A stretch of DNA of 64,000 bases from Anticarsia gemmatalis (lineage: Eukaryota > Arthropoda > Insecta > Lepidoptera > Erebidae). The stretch is taken from assembly GCF_050436995.1 (NCBI RefSeq), contig NC_134760.1, positions 12,046,001 to 12,110,000 on the forward strand, in the 5' to 3' direction. Below the pieces are notes generated by a model. The model was not told the origin of the DNA and did no database searches. It saw only the letters and a list, made by a program, of their open reading frames with translations. The translations under genes and the position numbers were made by a program. Positions 10,418 through 22,579 of the stretch are shown piece after piece. Position 1 is the first letter of the stretch. Each line of letters opens with the position of its first letter.

Positions 10418-13242
10418 TCAGATTAACATAGCATTAAAAGTCATTATCTGCGGTACTGTACGCCTACATTGATTAAGTAGATACATCAAATCGGGACCCT
10501 ACCCCAACAAAGATTATCAAGTACTTTCCCGACCCTTTTCCAAAAAATATTCTTACTCAAATATTATTTCTATTTCGTGGAAATCTATGTAAGTATTTCC
10601 TAAATGGGCATTTGACGTTATAAGGTTTCTTTGAAGGCCGGGTTTAGTGTGCTTTAGTTGACCCTCGAATCATTTGTGCTCTTTGCAAGTCAAAGGTAAG
10701 ATTGCAAGGCTTTTCATCTCGAGGAGAGAGGAATAATCAAAGGGAAGAAAGGGTTATTGGTATATTTGACTGTCATATTTGATGTCTTGTTAGTTGCTGG
10801 AGTACCTACTTTTACGTTAATATTTTCTTGAATCGTTATTTTCGACGACCTACCACAATGAAGGATTAAGGAAATAATAAGTTTTAAGAATGTATTCAGT
10901 CGATCGATGGTTTAAAGCAATTTTATATTAATAAGTAATTTCCTCTTTTTCAATAGACATTTTGGAAAAGAGTATCAAAGCAAGCTTGCGTATTTCCAGC
11001 TACTGAAATGAAAAATACTTATTTTGGAAATATAAAGATAATATATGATTAAACTAACTAACTGATTTGAGAATATATAATTAAATGTACAAAACAGAGG
11101 CGATTTTTAGCTCCATGAATAAAGGTAACCGAGTAGCCATTGACAGTAATTTTAACTTGATCGAACCAAGTGTAGGAAATCGCGGTACATGACAGCAGAA
11201 GATGAAGACCTATATTATTAATCCTTACATCCACAGCAAAATAATTAAAAGGTGTTCAGCAACAGTTATTACGGCTGCATTTCATTCATGCATAGAAATA
11301 TGAGAGGGCCGAGAGGGCCGGGTCCCTCAGCACGGAGGTAATGACGCCCGTCCCTCTGCTAAATAAGTTAGCCGTTCAAATTGGTTCACGGAACTTGTGT
11401 CATGTGTGAAATACGTAATTATTTGTTGACATACCTCCTGTTTGTATTGATGTGATGTAATTACTTGTAATTGTAAGTAGTTGAGTGTATTGATCTGTGA
11501 ATCGTTGTTTTTGTAGTCAATAGACAGGGCAGTACTAGCAACGGATAATAGATTTCTAGAATTCTTTGGAAGTAGATTGAAAAATGAAGACAGGGTTCGA
11601 AATGATCAAGATAAATATATGTTTCCTGATTACAATCATGATTGTAATTATAGAAATACTAATGAGTAATCAACATTACTCTTAATAATTTTGAAACTTA
11701 CTTAATAGGAACTCGGGACATTATTTTACATGGCTTTGAAGTAAATATATTCCAAGTTAATTATGTTATAACTCTTATAACTAAGTTAAGTAGACATGGC
11801 GCTGTAAGTCTAGAAATCGGTGAATAATTAGCAAAAAGTATTGTCGGGTTTTACTATGTTTTAAAGCATTTTCCCATTTCCCCAAATAAAATACCAAACA
11901 TGAACGTACCCTGTTACTTTTTGTAAGAGCTAAAAGAAAACGTTTTCCCGGTCATTAACCTTTGAGTTGGCATTCTAAACGAGTCCAAATTGTCTGAAAA
12001 TAACCCTTTTATTTCCACTCTTACTAAAGGATCAAAGAGATAGTCAAAACAAAGACAATTATACTAACGAACTTAATGAAATAAACAGAAATAACATCGC
12101 AAATTTGACGATACGAAAATTGTTTCGCGGTTCTAACAATTACAGGGTAGCCTTGAAACTGAAACGAAATATCTATTATTAAGCCACATTTAGGGGTTTG
12201 GGGGTGTAAGGAAGTCGTTATAGGGTACCTTGGGAGGCATTTCTATATCCACCCGAAACTTGGGGATTCAAAATTTAATAAATTGTTAACCATTATGTTA
12301 TATTCGGCGGCCATTTGTCAAATTGCGCTATAATTTATATTACTTTAGTTTGTCGATTTATTTATTTGTTTGCATTACATTGCTGGTGTGCTGTGGAGGT
12401 TAGAGAAATAGTTGGTGTTAAAACGGCAGTGGATGTTAAATAGGAAGTCCATCTGTTATAGTCGGGAATTGTGGGGGCAGTGGGGATGAAAAGGTTGATC
12501 GCCTTCTGTAAACATACGGATGGGAAACATGTACGCGCGGGAAAGGATTCATATTGGACTGCTTGTGAATTGGCTCTATTTCAAAGTCTTGTAGTACACT
12601 GCAGGTGAAGCCGTAGGCAGTGAGACTGGTTATGACTGTCAGGATAATTATAATTATTACTTAATATGTTTGAATGTTGCTTTAAGCTCATTTCAAGTTA
12701 AAGTAAACCTAAAAGTAGCAGCGCTCTTTCTTTGTTAGTTCTTTTTACCTTCTTACCAAATCGTAATCGGGGTATTAAGATTTTATTCTCGGCGTCGAAA
12801 AATTTCAGCACCATTTAAATAATACGATTCAGGCTAACGTAGCCGCATCAACTTCTCTCCCGTATATTAACCACAGAAGATTCGTGTTATTGGCTAGTTT
12901 CTGGTCTCAGGCTTAATTAATAGCGGTCATTATTTAACGTATAGCCCATACTGCGGCCGTTTCACTAGTAATTTGGGTTACAGCGCCATTGCTCACTTAA
13001 TTAAACCTCAGAGGATAGCTGGCCATTTGTTTGTCTATAATCCAGTTATAATAATGAACGATTTAGTTATTGTAGAGTTTTAGAGGTAATTGGCAAGGTA
13101 TTTGGAAAATTGGGTTAGTTAGTAGATAACGTGCGGTGGTAATAAGGATTAGGGCTTGTGTGATTTATACGTATTATTAGTCATTTAAAGTTACTCTTGT
13201 CTCATGTTCCGTTTAGGATTCCTTTTAGAATTTGAAATCAGC
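10418..13242. other. Long noncoding stretch, no gene seen
   Basis: AT-rich with small GC-richer patches near 11300-11400 and 12470-12560. No frame, RNA gene or clear inverted repeat could be supported. Confidence 0.3.
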
Positions 13243-13410
13243 GGGCTTATCACGTATCTCAGTTGACAACTAGTGTACGTCAAATTTATGGGCACTATAC
13301 TGTACATTGCTGCATTGACGTAACGTGTTAATCACTACAATCTAACGGAGAAAGCAATATACATCATGGTGGCTTTGAAATAGTTGTCAACTGAGATACA
13401 TGATAGGCCC
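13243..13410. mobile_element. 168-bp MITE with 30-bp TIRs
   Basis: The ends GGGCTTATCACGTATCTCAG... (13243-13272) and the inverse of 13381-13410 match at all but two positions over 30 bp. The inner part of both arms is GTATCTCAGTTGACAACTA. There is no coding capacity. It is followed within about 15 bp by another MITE and then a SINE. Confidence 0.7.
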
Positions 13411-13424
13411 CCAGGTCTTCAGTT

Positions 13425-13585
13425 GCTCGAATTTCTACAGTCAGTATTATTGAGTATCAGAAGCTTGACATTTAAAATGTCTTGCAAAAATTGTTCCTGC
13501 GGCGCCCGGTAGAGGCACTGATCGGATTTTCTACAAAATTCCGGATCACTAGCCCTTTATAGACAAAGATAGAGAATCGTGCTAC
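13425..13585. mobile_element. MITE family M4, diverged copy
   Basis: Shares ordered blocks with 43780-43950 and 58033-58205: GAGTATC then TTGACATTTAAAATGT, TGCCAAAA-like, AGAGGC and ATTTTCTACAAAATT, ending AGAGAATCGTGCTAC. The opposite terminus is a decayed form of GTAGCGCGATTCTCTAC. Confidence 0.55.
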
Positions 13586-13611
13586 AGTTAAACTCTATGT
13601 CATAGTCATAG

Positions 13612-13988
13612 TGCAACTGCCTCTGTGGCGCGGTCGGTAGTATATGCGGCTGCCGTGCGAGAGGTCTCGGGTTCGAATCCTGGGTCGGGCCAAAAAGTCT
13701 TTTCTGAGATTTTCTGTTAAGAATTTCTTAGAGATTGCCCGGAGTTGGGAAGTTGAGGTCGAAGACCTCCGTGCCTCGGAGAGCACGTAAAGCCGTCGGT
13801 CCTGCGCCTGACCTCTCACTGGTCGTGTCGGTTATCCGTCCCACAAAACTATGAGAGTGATGGAATAGAGAGTGTACCTGTGTATTGTGCACACACTTGG
13901 ACACTATAAACAAAGTCCTGCACAGATGGCCAGTTTCAATGAAACTGACCGCCGTAGCCGTATATCGGCTAGGAGGACATTATATAGT
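13612..13988 (+). mobile_element. tRNA-derived SINE, long form
   Basis: The head GCCTCTGTGGCGCGGTCGGT contains an A-box-like segment (13627-13640) and a perfect internal B box GGTTCGAATCC (13670-13680), the RNA polymerase III promoter layout of tRNA-derived SINEs. A body of about 300 bp follows, to near 13988. This is not a tRNA gene: the acceptor stem does not close. Frames reported through it on the minus strand are not genes. Confidence 0.75.
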
Positions 13989-14469
13989 GCACCATCAGAG
14001 CATAGTTATCACACGATGTTTTTCTTCACCGTGTAGTGTAGTATATGTGCTCTAGCAAGAAATCTTCAAATTATTGTAACTCTTATTGCTAAGCTGCTGC
14101 TCAGGTTTATAGATTCTATTTTATATTTGTGATATAAATACATGAAGTAATGTTAGTATTTCTATGCCGTTGAAACAAAATAAAACATCTAATTTACTAA
14201 GAAGTCGATAAGACTTCCATTTTATAGTAATCCTACTAGTCTATTACTAAATATCAAATAATATCAAGTAGCGAAATAAACAATGTTCTTCATTATATAA
14301 AAAGCCGTAGTACATAATTCACACCACTAAAACAACGAAATATGAGTTTTATACGCACAATAACGTATTCAACAGTGATATTTATGATACATAATAACAG
14401 ACGTATCAAAATAACGCAATAAATATATTGATTTATATGAATGTTTTATACAAGAAAACAAGTGTTTTT
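13989..14469. other. Noncoding AT-rich sequence
   Basis: No supported feature; short simple-sequence runs only. Confidence 0.3.
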
Positions 14470-14770
14470 ATCTATAGTTCATACTAGATATCTATAAATA
14501 CTAAAGTAAATTTGTCTGTCTGTTTGGTAATCAAATTACTAATTAACTGAATTGAATTGCATCTAGGTAAAGAAATTACAACTTTCCTAGAACACAGGGT
14601 TAATTTTTATAGGTACACTCGGGTGATCAGTATTGTACGGGAAAATATAAAAGAGCCTTTAAATGTCAACCGAAACCTTCTTCATCAATCACACTTATTG
14701 TCGCCGTTAATCTCTGAAAGTTTTACAAAAATGAATTTAGCAGTTTTTGAGGTTTTCGCGTGCAAACAAA
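14470..14770 (+). repeat. Dispersed repeat, LINE 3'-like
   Basis: Starts with ATATCTATAAATACTAAAGT and a TTTGTCTGTCTGTTTGG run, and ends with a TTTTCGCGTGCAAACAAACAG block. This resembles the TCTGTCTGTTT-bearing 3' ends of lepidopteran non-LTR elements. The 75-codon frame inside (14557-14784) is not protein-like. Confidence 0.35.
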
Positions 14771-15055
14771 CAGACTTTGTTTAACAATAATATAGTGTTA
14801 TAATATCGTGCAACGGCCGCTTATTATAAAGTTTTATATGTTTTTCGACCTTGTGGCTTTGCTAAATGGTTCGCAATCGTTTTAAACGTGTTTTATTAGA
14901 ACAGTGGCTTTGTTTCATGGTGTTTTTGACTTTTTTGCAGCTATTCTAGTTGTTATTATGTGAATGTGGTTATTAGTTGGGATAATAAACTTTTGTTTAG
15001 CTAAGCGTTTGGTTTGATTTAACTTTGTTATTGTTTCATGTTAAAAAAGTGACTT

Positions 15056-15300
15056 TGTGGCGTGGTCCGTAGTGTCTACTACTGACTAGTGGTGACCACG
15101 AGGTCTCTTGTTCGATTTACAGACCGGAAAAAGTGTGATTACGAAATAGTAGTTTGGTGATTGGCAATAGGCTCGCCCCCTATTGCATGGGACAAACATG
15201 GTTAATCGCGAAACAGGTTGTGTGTAGAGTAATGTGAAGTCTTCGGAAGTAATCGGAAGACATGCCTAAAGACGAAAATCATTGGTTTTGTTAAGCTTTC
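15056..15300 (+). repeat. Decayed tRNA-derived SINE
   Basis: TGGCGTGGTCCGTAGTGT followed about 45 bp on by GGTCTCTTGTTCGATTTAC looks like a SINE head with a damaged B box. The downstream body ends near an AAGCTTTCACGGCTTTC block. Confidence 0.45.
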
Positions 15301-15488
15301 ACGGCTTTCGCTGAAGTGACATATATCTTGGCAAGGAAATAGTTGAATTTGGGATGTTTTTTTTAAATTAACGTCCTATACGATTGAATAGAAGATGAAA
15401 TTTGAAAACGTAAATCAGGAAGCATATAAAATTAGTAATAGTCTGTCTAATTCAAAATAGCAGTTTAACTAGTTTTATTCGTATATTG

Positions 15489-15605
15489 TTACTATCTATC
15501 TGGGCCGGTCGTCGATAAATTCGGCCAGTCCCATGGAGCCTCGGAGACATTTTCCGGGATAAGTCGCTCCGTCTTGAGGGAGTGATCGACTGACAAACGT
15601 TCAGC
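15489..15605. repeat. GC-rich repeat-like block
   Basis: GGCCGGTCGTCGATAAATTC through TCGCTCCGTCTTGAGGGAG is far less AT-rich than its flanks and resembles parts of insect retroelements. No partner copy in the window, so the assignment is tentative. Confidence 0.3.
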
Positions 15606-16662
15606 CTTTTATTGTATTAGTAGAGAGCTTTTACTTCGTTATGTTATTATAAGTATTACTCGAATGAAATGACTTTTTGCTATGGGTCTCTTAGTTAAGT
15701 TAGAGAGTAAGTTAAATGCTATTTCATGTTTTGATCGTACTGATTTGAGTTATTTAAATAGTGTGTTGTTAATTGCGGCTGTAATATGTGGATACTGAAC
15801 AACTTTTTCCCGAAAGAAAGCTATTGATAGAGTTGGTAAATGACTTAAATCCCAGTTTAGTGACAGTATGGTCAACAAAAGTTACAGGCTTGAACAACAT
15901 TTTACTTCTGTTAATCTGTTACCAACTAGGAAAAGAAAGCAATTGATTAAGCATTATTAAACTTAGTAAAAAATTAGACAAAAATAGCAGAACTTTTTAA
16001 TATTTTTACTGCTTAGAGATCAGTACGTACAACCTACACTTGACTGGTCATTTCTCTACAAAGAGCCCACTAATCACACCGATAGAGCAAGAATTTAATA
16101 AAAAGATATCTATATTTTGTCCCGGCACATAACAGTTGCTGTTAGCAAGTTATATTCGAACCCCGGCCTCATCTATTACACCAGGAATGCAATTACAATG
16201 CCCCTCGGCGGGCGGCGCGCAAAATAAATACATATATGATTACAACCCCTATTTGTCTGTTTGTATTACGAAAATGTGGATTCATATTTTTAATGTGTTT
16301 TTATGTAACGTCACGAATTTTTGAGATTGAGTTTTATATGTGAAATTCGGTGTAAACCTTATGTAAACCATGGTTAAAGTGGTCTAGCTGCTTCCGTCTG
16401 CCCTGTGGCAAACCTAATGCTTGAATTTTGCGTTTAAAAGTCGTCTTTGACTCGTATTAACCAAATTCTTACTAAGATATCTCCACAATAGCTTAATGGC
16501 TGCTGGTTAGTGCTAGCTTCGTGTCATTATAAAAGTAACTTTACTATATTCTTAAATTTATGAATCAAAATCAGTAAATTGGATTCTCAAAGATTCTTAA
16601 GAATCAAGTCCTTACTCGTATGTAATCAGTCTGTCTTTCCATTACCTACTTGGTCGCTAAAG
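15606..16662. other. Noncoding sequence, no gene supported
   Basis: The frame at 16136-16324 has no recognisable feature. A CGGCGGGCGGCGCGC run at 16206-16220 is a small GC-rich spot. Confidence 0.3.
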
Positions 16663-16705
16663 AAATTATGAAACCAAAAGGGACTCTCTTTTGGTTTCAT
16701 AATTT
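16663..16705. repeat. Perfect 18-bp hairpin, 7-nt loop
   Basis: AAATTATGAAACCAAAAG (16663-16680) is followed after seven bases by its exact inverse (16688-16705). The arms are not simple sequence, so it is unlikely to be chance. It may be a miniature palindromic insertion or a small-RNA hairpin. Confidence 0.7.
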
Positions 16706-18499
16706 ATTTAGTCTTCTACGCCTCACATACATTTTTGTCCTTTAAGATGCTAGATGCTATGATGCTAGACTGCGAGTCTGATGGTAGCATCATTATCTAA
16801 GTTCTGCACCTAATACTTATCACCTGACATAATATGTACAGACAGGTGTGTGCAACTATCTACAAGAGCCTAATAAACCCGGTAATACAACTTGTTATTT
16901 TCCAAGTAAAAGAGAGTTGTACCGGTCCCGACTAGCCAATCACTTAATTATAAGCGGTACGCGTAATTTTACAATTTTCCACCATTTCAATCTCGTTTCT
17001 AACTCACAGAACCGGTGTGTAACAGTTTACTGTGTAATTTTAGTTTTATGATCAATCAATCAATTTAGTCTCTATAATCGCAAAAATGGACAGCGGCTAA
17101 TACTGGTTTTTAGGTCAATTTAATAAATTATTTGTAATTTATGTTAGGCCATTACTTTGACAAAATAATAGACAATTTATTGCCACGCATTATCAGTGAA
17201 TTCTCAACTAAAATTTTCAATATATTCTATTTAATATTTCACATCAAAATAATTATGTTACTAAATCAGCACCGTAGAATAAATTAAAATCATCAATTTG
17301 CGGAAACGTGTGCGGAAAACACATAGAAGTAAATTTCATTACTACATATTGCTATAACAAATTTGTCAGGCGTTCAAACATTTAATCGGAAAGCTGTTTT
17401 CTGTATAGGAAATTGGGCACGTTGACACAAGCCGGAACAAATGCAATTAGGTGAATGTTTCGGAGGGTAACCGGTACATATATGTTTATTTCTGGTTATT
17501 GTTATACCAATTGTAACTTTTTTCTGGAATTGTCGTTATCTACAGAACATGAAAATAATATGTAATTAAAAGTTTTTTTTATAATTAAGGTGTTTTATTA
17601 CAAAGTAATATTTGACAAGTAGGTTATTAAGGTCAATTTTTTATCTATTTGTATTAGTTAGTTTATTGTTGCTGTAAATAATTTAAAATGTCATTGTAAA
17701 TATTATATAGTGTTATCGTGTAAATAAATGCTCTGTTAAGATCTTATTCTGATATAAATAGAGAGGAATTAATTGATACGTCAAGTCGATATTATGTATG
17801 TATTATCAATACTTACAAAGGTGTTTTCTAGGAATTATTGAAAAGGGAAACTAAGCCGCCTTGATGGATCATGGCTTTATGCATCTCTTGTATTCAAAAA
17901 CCAATATTATTAAAAGAAAACTCTAAGTGGCGATACTTAAATAACACTAAAATGTTACATTTTAATGTTTGTCATTAATCATATACCTGTCTATGACTTA
18001 CCTACATAAAAACGAAACTTTGAGAAAGACTGATGATTGTAGGTATATTAAAATATGCATATTCAGTAATTGTGTTTATATGAAGCTTTAAAGTATTAAA
18101 ATTTTATTATCATACGGTAATGTCCGTAAAACATTCCCTAAAGGTAAAATTCGAAGCTTAAGCCTAAAGTAACACAGCTATTTATGTTTTCGTCAACACA
18201 AACAGACAGTTTTACTTAAATGTTTATACATCTTTCAACAAATGAGTAATGTTTTTTCGGGATAATATTCCTGAAAGCGGCTTTTTCAGTTAAAATGTTA
18301 TGTTTCGTATATTATTTCGATGTTCCGCTTTTCGTAATGTTTTATTTTCTAATTTATTACAGGTTTATCTGTGTTTCTAATTAATTAAACGTTTTATGAA
18401 TATTCATATTGATAACAGGTATTTTATGCGAGTAATGCATTATCGCAATTAAATATTTATCTGAGATTTTGAAGTATAGCAGGTTTATTACCGAGTACT
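16706..18499. other. Noncoding AT-rich sequence
   Basis: No gene or RNA supported. A short ATGCTAGATGCTATGATGCTAGA repeat lies near 16747-16769. Confidence 0.3.
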
Positions 18500-18596
18500 A
18501 CTGCGTTCGCCTCCTGATTTATTTTTAGACAGGTATAATATAAGGACGTCTTTGCCCAGCAGTGGGACACTCAAACAGGCTAAGAAAAAAAAAGAT
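18500..18596 (+). repeat. RTE-like LINE 3' end (coding tail plus poly(A))
   Basis: The frame 18545-18583 reads D-V-F-A-Q-Q-W-D-T-Q-T-G-stop, the typical C-terminus of a lepidopteran RTE-like reverse transcriptase ORF, and is followed at once by an A-run. Nothing upstream remains of the polymerase domain, so this is a severely 5'-truncated insertion. Confidence 0.65.
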
Positions 18597-18714
18597 ATAA
18601 GATTACAAACTTCATTATCTTTTTGAAGTACCTCTGTTGCTATGTCAAAGTTTTATTGTAGCTTATCTACTCAAGTTCCTACTATGTATACCCAGTTGAA
18701 TACTAGGCTAAAAC

Positions 18715-18860
18715 CCCTTCGGCTGTGTATGATACCAGAGTTACCACCAGTATCATACGAAGAAAAATGATCCTTGTAGGATACTGGTATCCAAGTGATA
18801 GGATTTATTATTTTTCTGATACCCTTCATTATTTTAGGTAACCAGTATCCAGTAAGGAAA
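18715..18860. repeat. Cluster of GATACTGG/CCAGTATC motifs
   Basis: The stretch contains GATACCAG, CCAGTATC, the palindrome GGATACTGGTATCC (18778-18791), GATACCC and CCAGTATCC in both orientations, some able to pair. It is probably a decayed inverted-repeat element. Confidence 0.4.
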
Positions 18861-19149
18861 ATAACATTCTGCCTATGAAATCAACTAGAGGCTAAAACTT
18901 GTACAATTCTATTTAAAACCTAAGCCCAGTTCGTTTCAAAGGAGAAATTACATTTTTCATGATAGAACTTAAATATACATATTTTTACACCCTTCATAGT
19001 CTCAATTCTGGGTAATTCTTGAAAGAGAGTACACATCAAAACATTTTAAAATAAAATGATAAAATACTTATACTCAATTCATAACAACCTTATACCGTAC
19101 AACCTTACAATGAACAATACACCATAATACACCATAGTCCGCCATTAAA

Positions 19150-19590
19150 AGGGCAATAGCAATCACATCAATAGGCGCAGGTCGAGCGGCGCGTGCGCAC
19201 CGTGCCCGGGGCATAGCGCCAGTGAAGGGGCGTGAGGGGAGGGGGAGGGTGTACGTTGGGCAATACATCAGTATCGGCTACCTTTCTAATGATTGGCGGC
19301 GCCGGCGTCGAAGAAAGTGCGACCTAGCAGACGCGTAAATCTTGTATAGGGCTGGCCTAATGATTTTAGGGCATTATATAAGACGCGGAGTATCCGATTG
19401 GAAATACCGCGTCCGCCGTCCTGGCCACTTTATGGTGACTGTTGAAGAAACACCGTCAGGTTTTTAGTCGGTATGCCCTATTTAAACCCGGAACGCTTAG
19501 TCGGCGGGAGAGCCCGACGAACTCCCGCTTTCACCCTAGAGCGGGACATGCAGTAATGCATCTTCCTGACGAAAAAAAAGGCATTTCAAG
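19150..19590. other. GC-rich block, retroelement-like
   Basis: This is the most GC-rich stretch of its surroundings, with runs such as GAGCGGCGCGTGCGCACC and GGCGGCGCCGGCGTCG. From 19290 it continues with CGCGGAGTATCC, GAAACACCGTCAGG and GAGAGCCCGACGAACTCCCG blocks that resemble a lepidopteran retroelement 5' region. A TATTTAAA box-like sequence lies near 19479. A cryptic promoter or CpG-rich regulatory region is an alternative. Confidence 0.35.
19227..19249 (+). other. G-quadruplex motif, + strand
   Basis: Four G-runs (GGGG, GGGG, GGGGG, GGG) lie within 23 bp, separated by loops of 5, 1 and 1 bases. This satisfies the usual G4 pattern. Confidence 0.65.
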
Positions 19591-21639
19591 TTAATTAACT
19601 TCTGTCTCCAGTAGAAATGCATGTAGATAGCATGTCCTGTGTTTTGGACTACGGCGGTAGCCAAGAGTAGCCTGCTAGTAATAAGTTTGTTGACAAAGAT
19701 GAACTTTTCAAATAACTTACTTGTTGCAATGCGAGAAAAAGAACCAGTCGTTCATATAAGTTCTTGACAAAGTAACAAGTTACTTTGTAATGTAATATGA
19801 AAATTTGAAAAAAAAAGAAAATGTGCAAACTTAAGCTTAAATTAACTCGGCAGAGAAAATAATCCTGGAGTTTTGTGTTTTTCAATCTCAAACCCTGCAA
19901 CTGGGTTAAAAAAGGTTAGTAAGTATCTACATGGACTCGATATTTCGATATTTTGTCAATTGCTGTAAGGGCAAGGGATACTTGGGAACTTGCCTGCAAC
20001 AGTTTTTAGAAAAATGCTGAGTCAATCGTAATCTACGCTTGACCCCTTGCTAAGCTAACCCCTCGTTATTTTCAGAAAACATCCCTACTACCCACTGGTT
20101 CAAGCGATCTTGTATGCGACTGCGGATTACGAGCTCTCTGGTCCATCACCGGGGCTAGGCAAGGATTGTAATTTTACAATTTTTGTTGAAATTGTTCTCA
20201 TTTCTACGTATTCCAAAACTTGATTTAAAATATCCAGTAAATCCAGTTACATGCATAGTAACTATTTAGTCATAGTGTTGTCAATATAAAGGGCAAACCA
20301 GAAATGGGTGTATTTTGCTACACTTATGCCTATAACCTACCTTCGAAGTTAAAAAAAATATCAGGCCGCATCAATGGAATAGGTAACAAACAAAATATTG
20401 GGGCCAACGTAGTGGACTGTGCTTTAGGTACTTAGAAAGATAGTAATATATTTTCTAATAATCTAAGTATCATGGCAGCCCTAATACTAAACTCTTGATA
20501 TAACATAATATAGTAGTTTTAATGTTATTTGGTATAGCCGGTGTAGGTAGCAATTACGCTGACTCGCACTGCGCTCACATGACGCTCAAATACTGATGAA
20601 ATATTAGCCTACTTCTATGTGTAACCTGGTAGCTGGACTTTCAACAGTATAAGTAAGCACTAGCTTAATATGTATATGACGTGGTAAAAGAACTTCATTT
20701 ATTTATCGTATGACTAGTGGTCAATCTAGAATCAAAGTTGTTATTTTGCTTTTGTAATAGCAGAAGCTAGGAATGGCCAGATTATGTATCGTAGTAAGTG
20801 GCCCTGCGATGTACAAGTAGAAAAATATTATCCTTGATATAATAAGTCAAGTTTTCAACTGAAGGGAAAATACAAAAGCTACTTTATACATTATTTTGTT
20901 ACTCCGATATTTTTTACGGAAACCACTGAAACTTCCAAACTATTACAATTACCAAAATCTAAGATATTTGTAGATTATCCAATATTTCCTTTAATGAATA
21001 AAATTGAAGTCACACAATGTGCATTGGTCCAATGTCAATAAAATCACTTTCTCAATCAAATCCACACAATTTATACCAACAATACAATTCTTATTTGCCT
21101 CAGCCGAGCACGGTACCCGTGACCTTTACAGTACAGTTACATACGCACTCCGCCCCGCGACCGTGCCCTTTGTGTGCAGATAACAACCGGTACTCGTTGT
21201 GTAACTAGCGCGATGATACCAATGATTTCAATAATACAATACATAACGGGATTTTGATTATAGTTTTGATGGCCGTTCTTATTGTTCTTTGATTGTTTCT
21301 TAAGTGATTGGGTTGAGTTAAGAGTTCTAGCGATATAAATAAATTTGTATATTGCAGAGAACTTTTAAAAGTTTTTTTTAAGTGAGTTAGGGGAGGGAGT
21401 CAATGGGGGAATAAGTTATTATGTAGCAACCAAAATGAACTTGAATGTAAAATTAACTTGTAAATAACTTATCTAACAGAGTTCCAATCGATAAAATAAA
21501 TACCTTTTTTTATGTTAAAAAAATGTTTTAACAGAATAGCTGACTCAAAAATTCACCAAAAAGTGAAAAGATATTTAAAAATAGCTCAAAACCAGCTTCT
21601 GTAGGCATTCAATAATATAAAAGTAAAATTTCTACGCTA
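19591..21639. other. Noncoding sequence, no gene supported
   Basis: A possible decayed SINE in reverse orientation lies near 20095-20165. A short fragment of repeat family C is at about 20707-20740. The rest shows no supported feature. Confidence 0.3.
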
Positions 21640-21860
21640 TTTTCAACTTTATTTTACGACAAATTAATACAAAAACACATAAAACAGAACAGCGAGGGAG
21701 TCCCGGATGTATTTCACAATTTCCAGGTGAAAGAGCTCCCTTTTTCAGCTGAAACTTTGTACCATCTTCCCTGAAAAATAGCTCGGCAAGTTTGTTCGCC
21801 AAGCCGTCGGTGGCTCCACTGGCGGCTTCAAAAATTACGAACAATAATAAAAATAAACAA
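21640..21860 (-). other. Unassigned block with codon-like composition
   Basis: On the minus strand a 70-codon frame (21844 to 21632) reads through an acidic and alanine-rich part (FEAASGATDGLANKLAEL) and then FREDGTKFQLKKGAL. It is less AT-rich than its flanks. No splice acceptor fits well and no family is recognised. It could be an exon, a decayed element or a conserved noncoding block. Confidence 0.25.
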
Positions 21861-22242
21861 GTAAGTGTATAAATTACTGGGCTCGTACAAAAAATCGTGT
21901 GTTTCTTACAAACACATAAAAACTTCTGTCGTGTACTTTTCTTGCCATTTTTGTGTTAGGGCTGTCGTTTGTTTTAGAAAGATGATTATATTTGATTAGG
22001 TTAGGATACTGTTTAAAGTAAAGGTATTGGTAAGTACATATTGGAACTTATTTAAAGATTAGGCGCATGTTCCATTGGGCAGGAACGTATGACTAGATTT
22101 ACAAATATGAATGAAGCAAAATTTTGTAAATTTATTGCAAATGGCGTATTTTTGTTTCCTTCGATTACTCTGATGACGAAGAAGGCATGACTATTGTTAA
22201 AACATCACACATCATGCTGTGAATTAATATACATTAAATACA
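21861..22242. other. Noncoding AT-rich sequence
   Basis: Nothing supported. Confidence 0.3.
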
Positions 22243-22318
22243 TAATCAGCCTGGTGGACTCAAGGCCTCTGAAGGGAGACCCTTGCGTAGTTGTTGGACA
22301 GTAATGGCTTAAAAAAAC
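22243..22318 (+). repeat. LINE 3' tail (family B), decayed
   Basis: CAGCCTGGTGGACTCAAGGC, GGGAGACCCTTGC and a GGACAGTAATGGCTTAAAAAA ending match the family seen at 54841-54942, with internal losses. Confidence 0.55.
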
Positions 22319-22548
22319 ACATAATTACGTACGAAGATCCCTTGAGTATATTAATTGAAACAGACACAATCAGACTCCAAAAACATTTTCAAATTCGTCT
22401 CTAGGCTTCATCGTCACAATTCCTTTTGTCTTCTTTTTAGGCCTGCGTTACAAAGGAGAGAATTAAAAACTCATCTAGTTAAGTGCCAGCCCTGTAGTTC
22501 ATTTCTTAAGGGAGGCGCGAGTGAAGTATCCCGATAGGATAACTTTGT

Positions 22549-22579
22549 CCCCCCCACGTCCCCCCTCCCCTCGTCCCCC
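22549..22579 (-). other. G-quadruplex motif, minus strand
   Basis: Four C-runs of 7, 6, 4 and 5 on the plus strand (22549-22555, 22560-22565, 22567-22570, 22575-22579) give a strong G4 pattern on the minus strand with loops of 4, 1 and 4. Confidence 0.7.

Noticed and set aside
13595..13913. Minus-strand frames of 74 and 61 codons
   Set aside because: They run through a tRNA-derived SINE.
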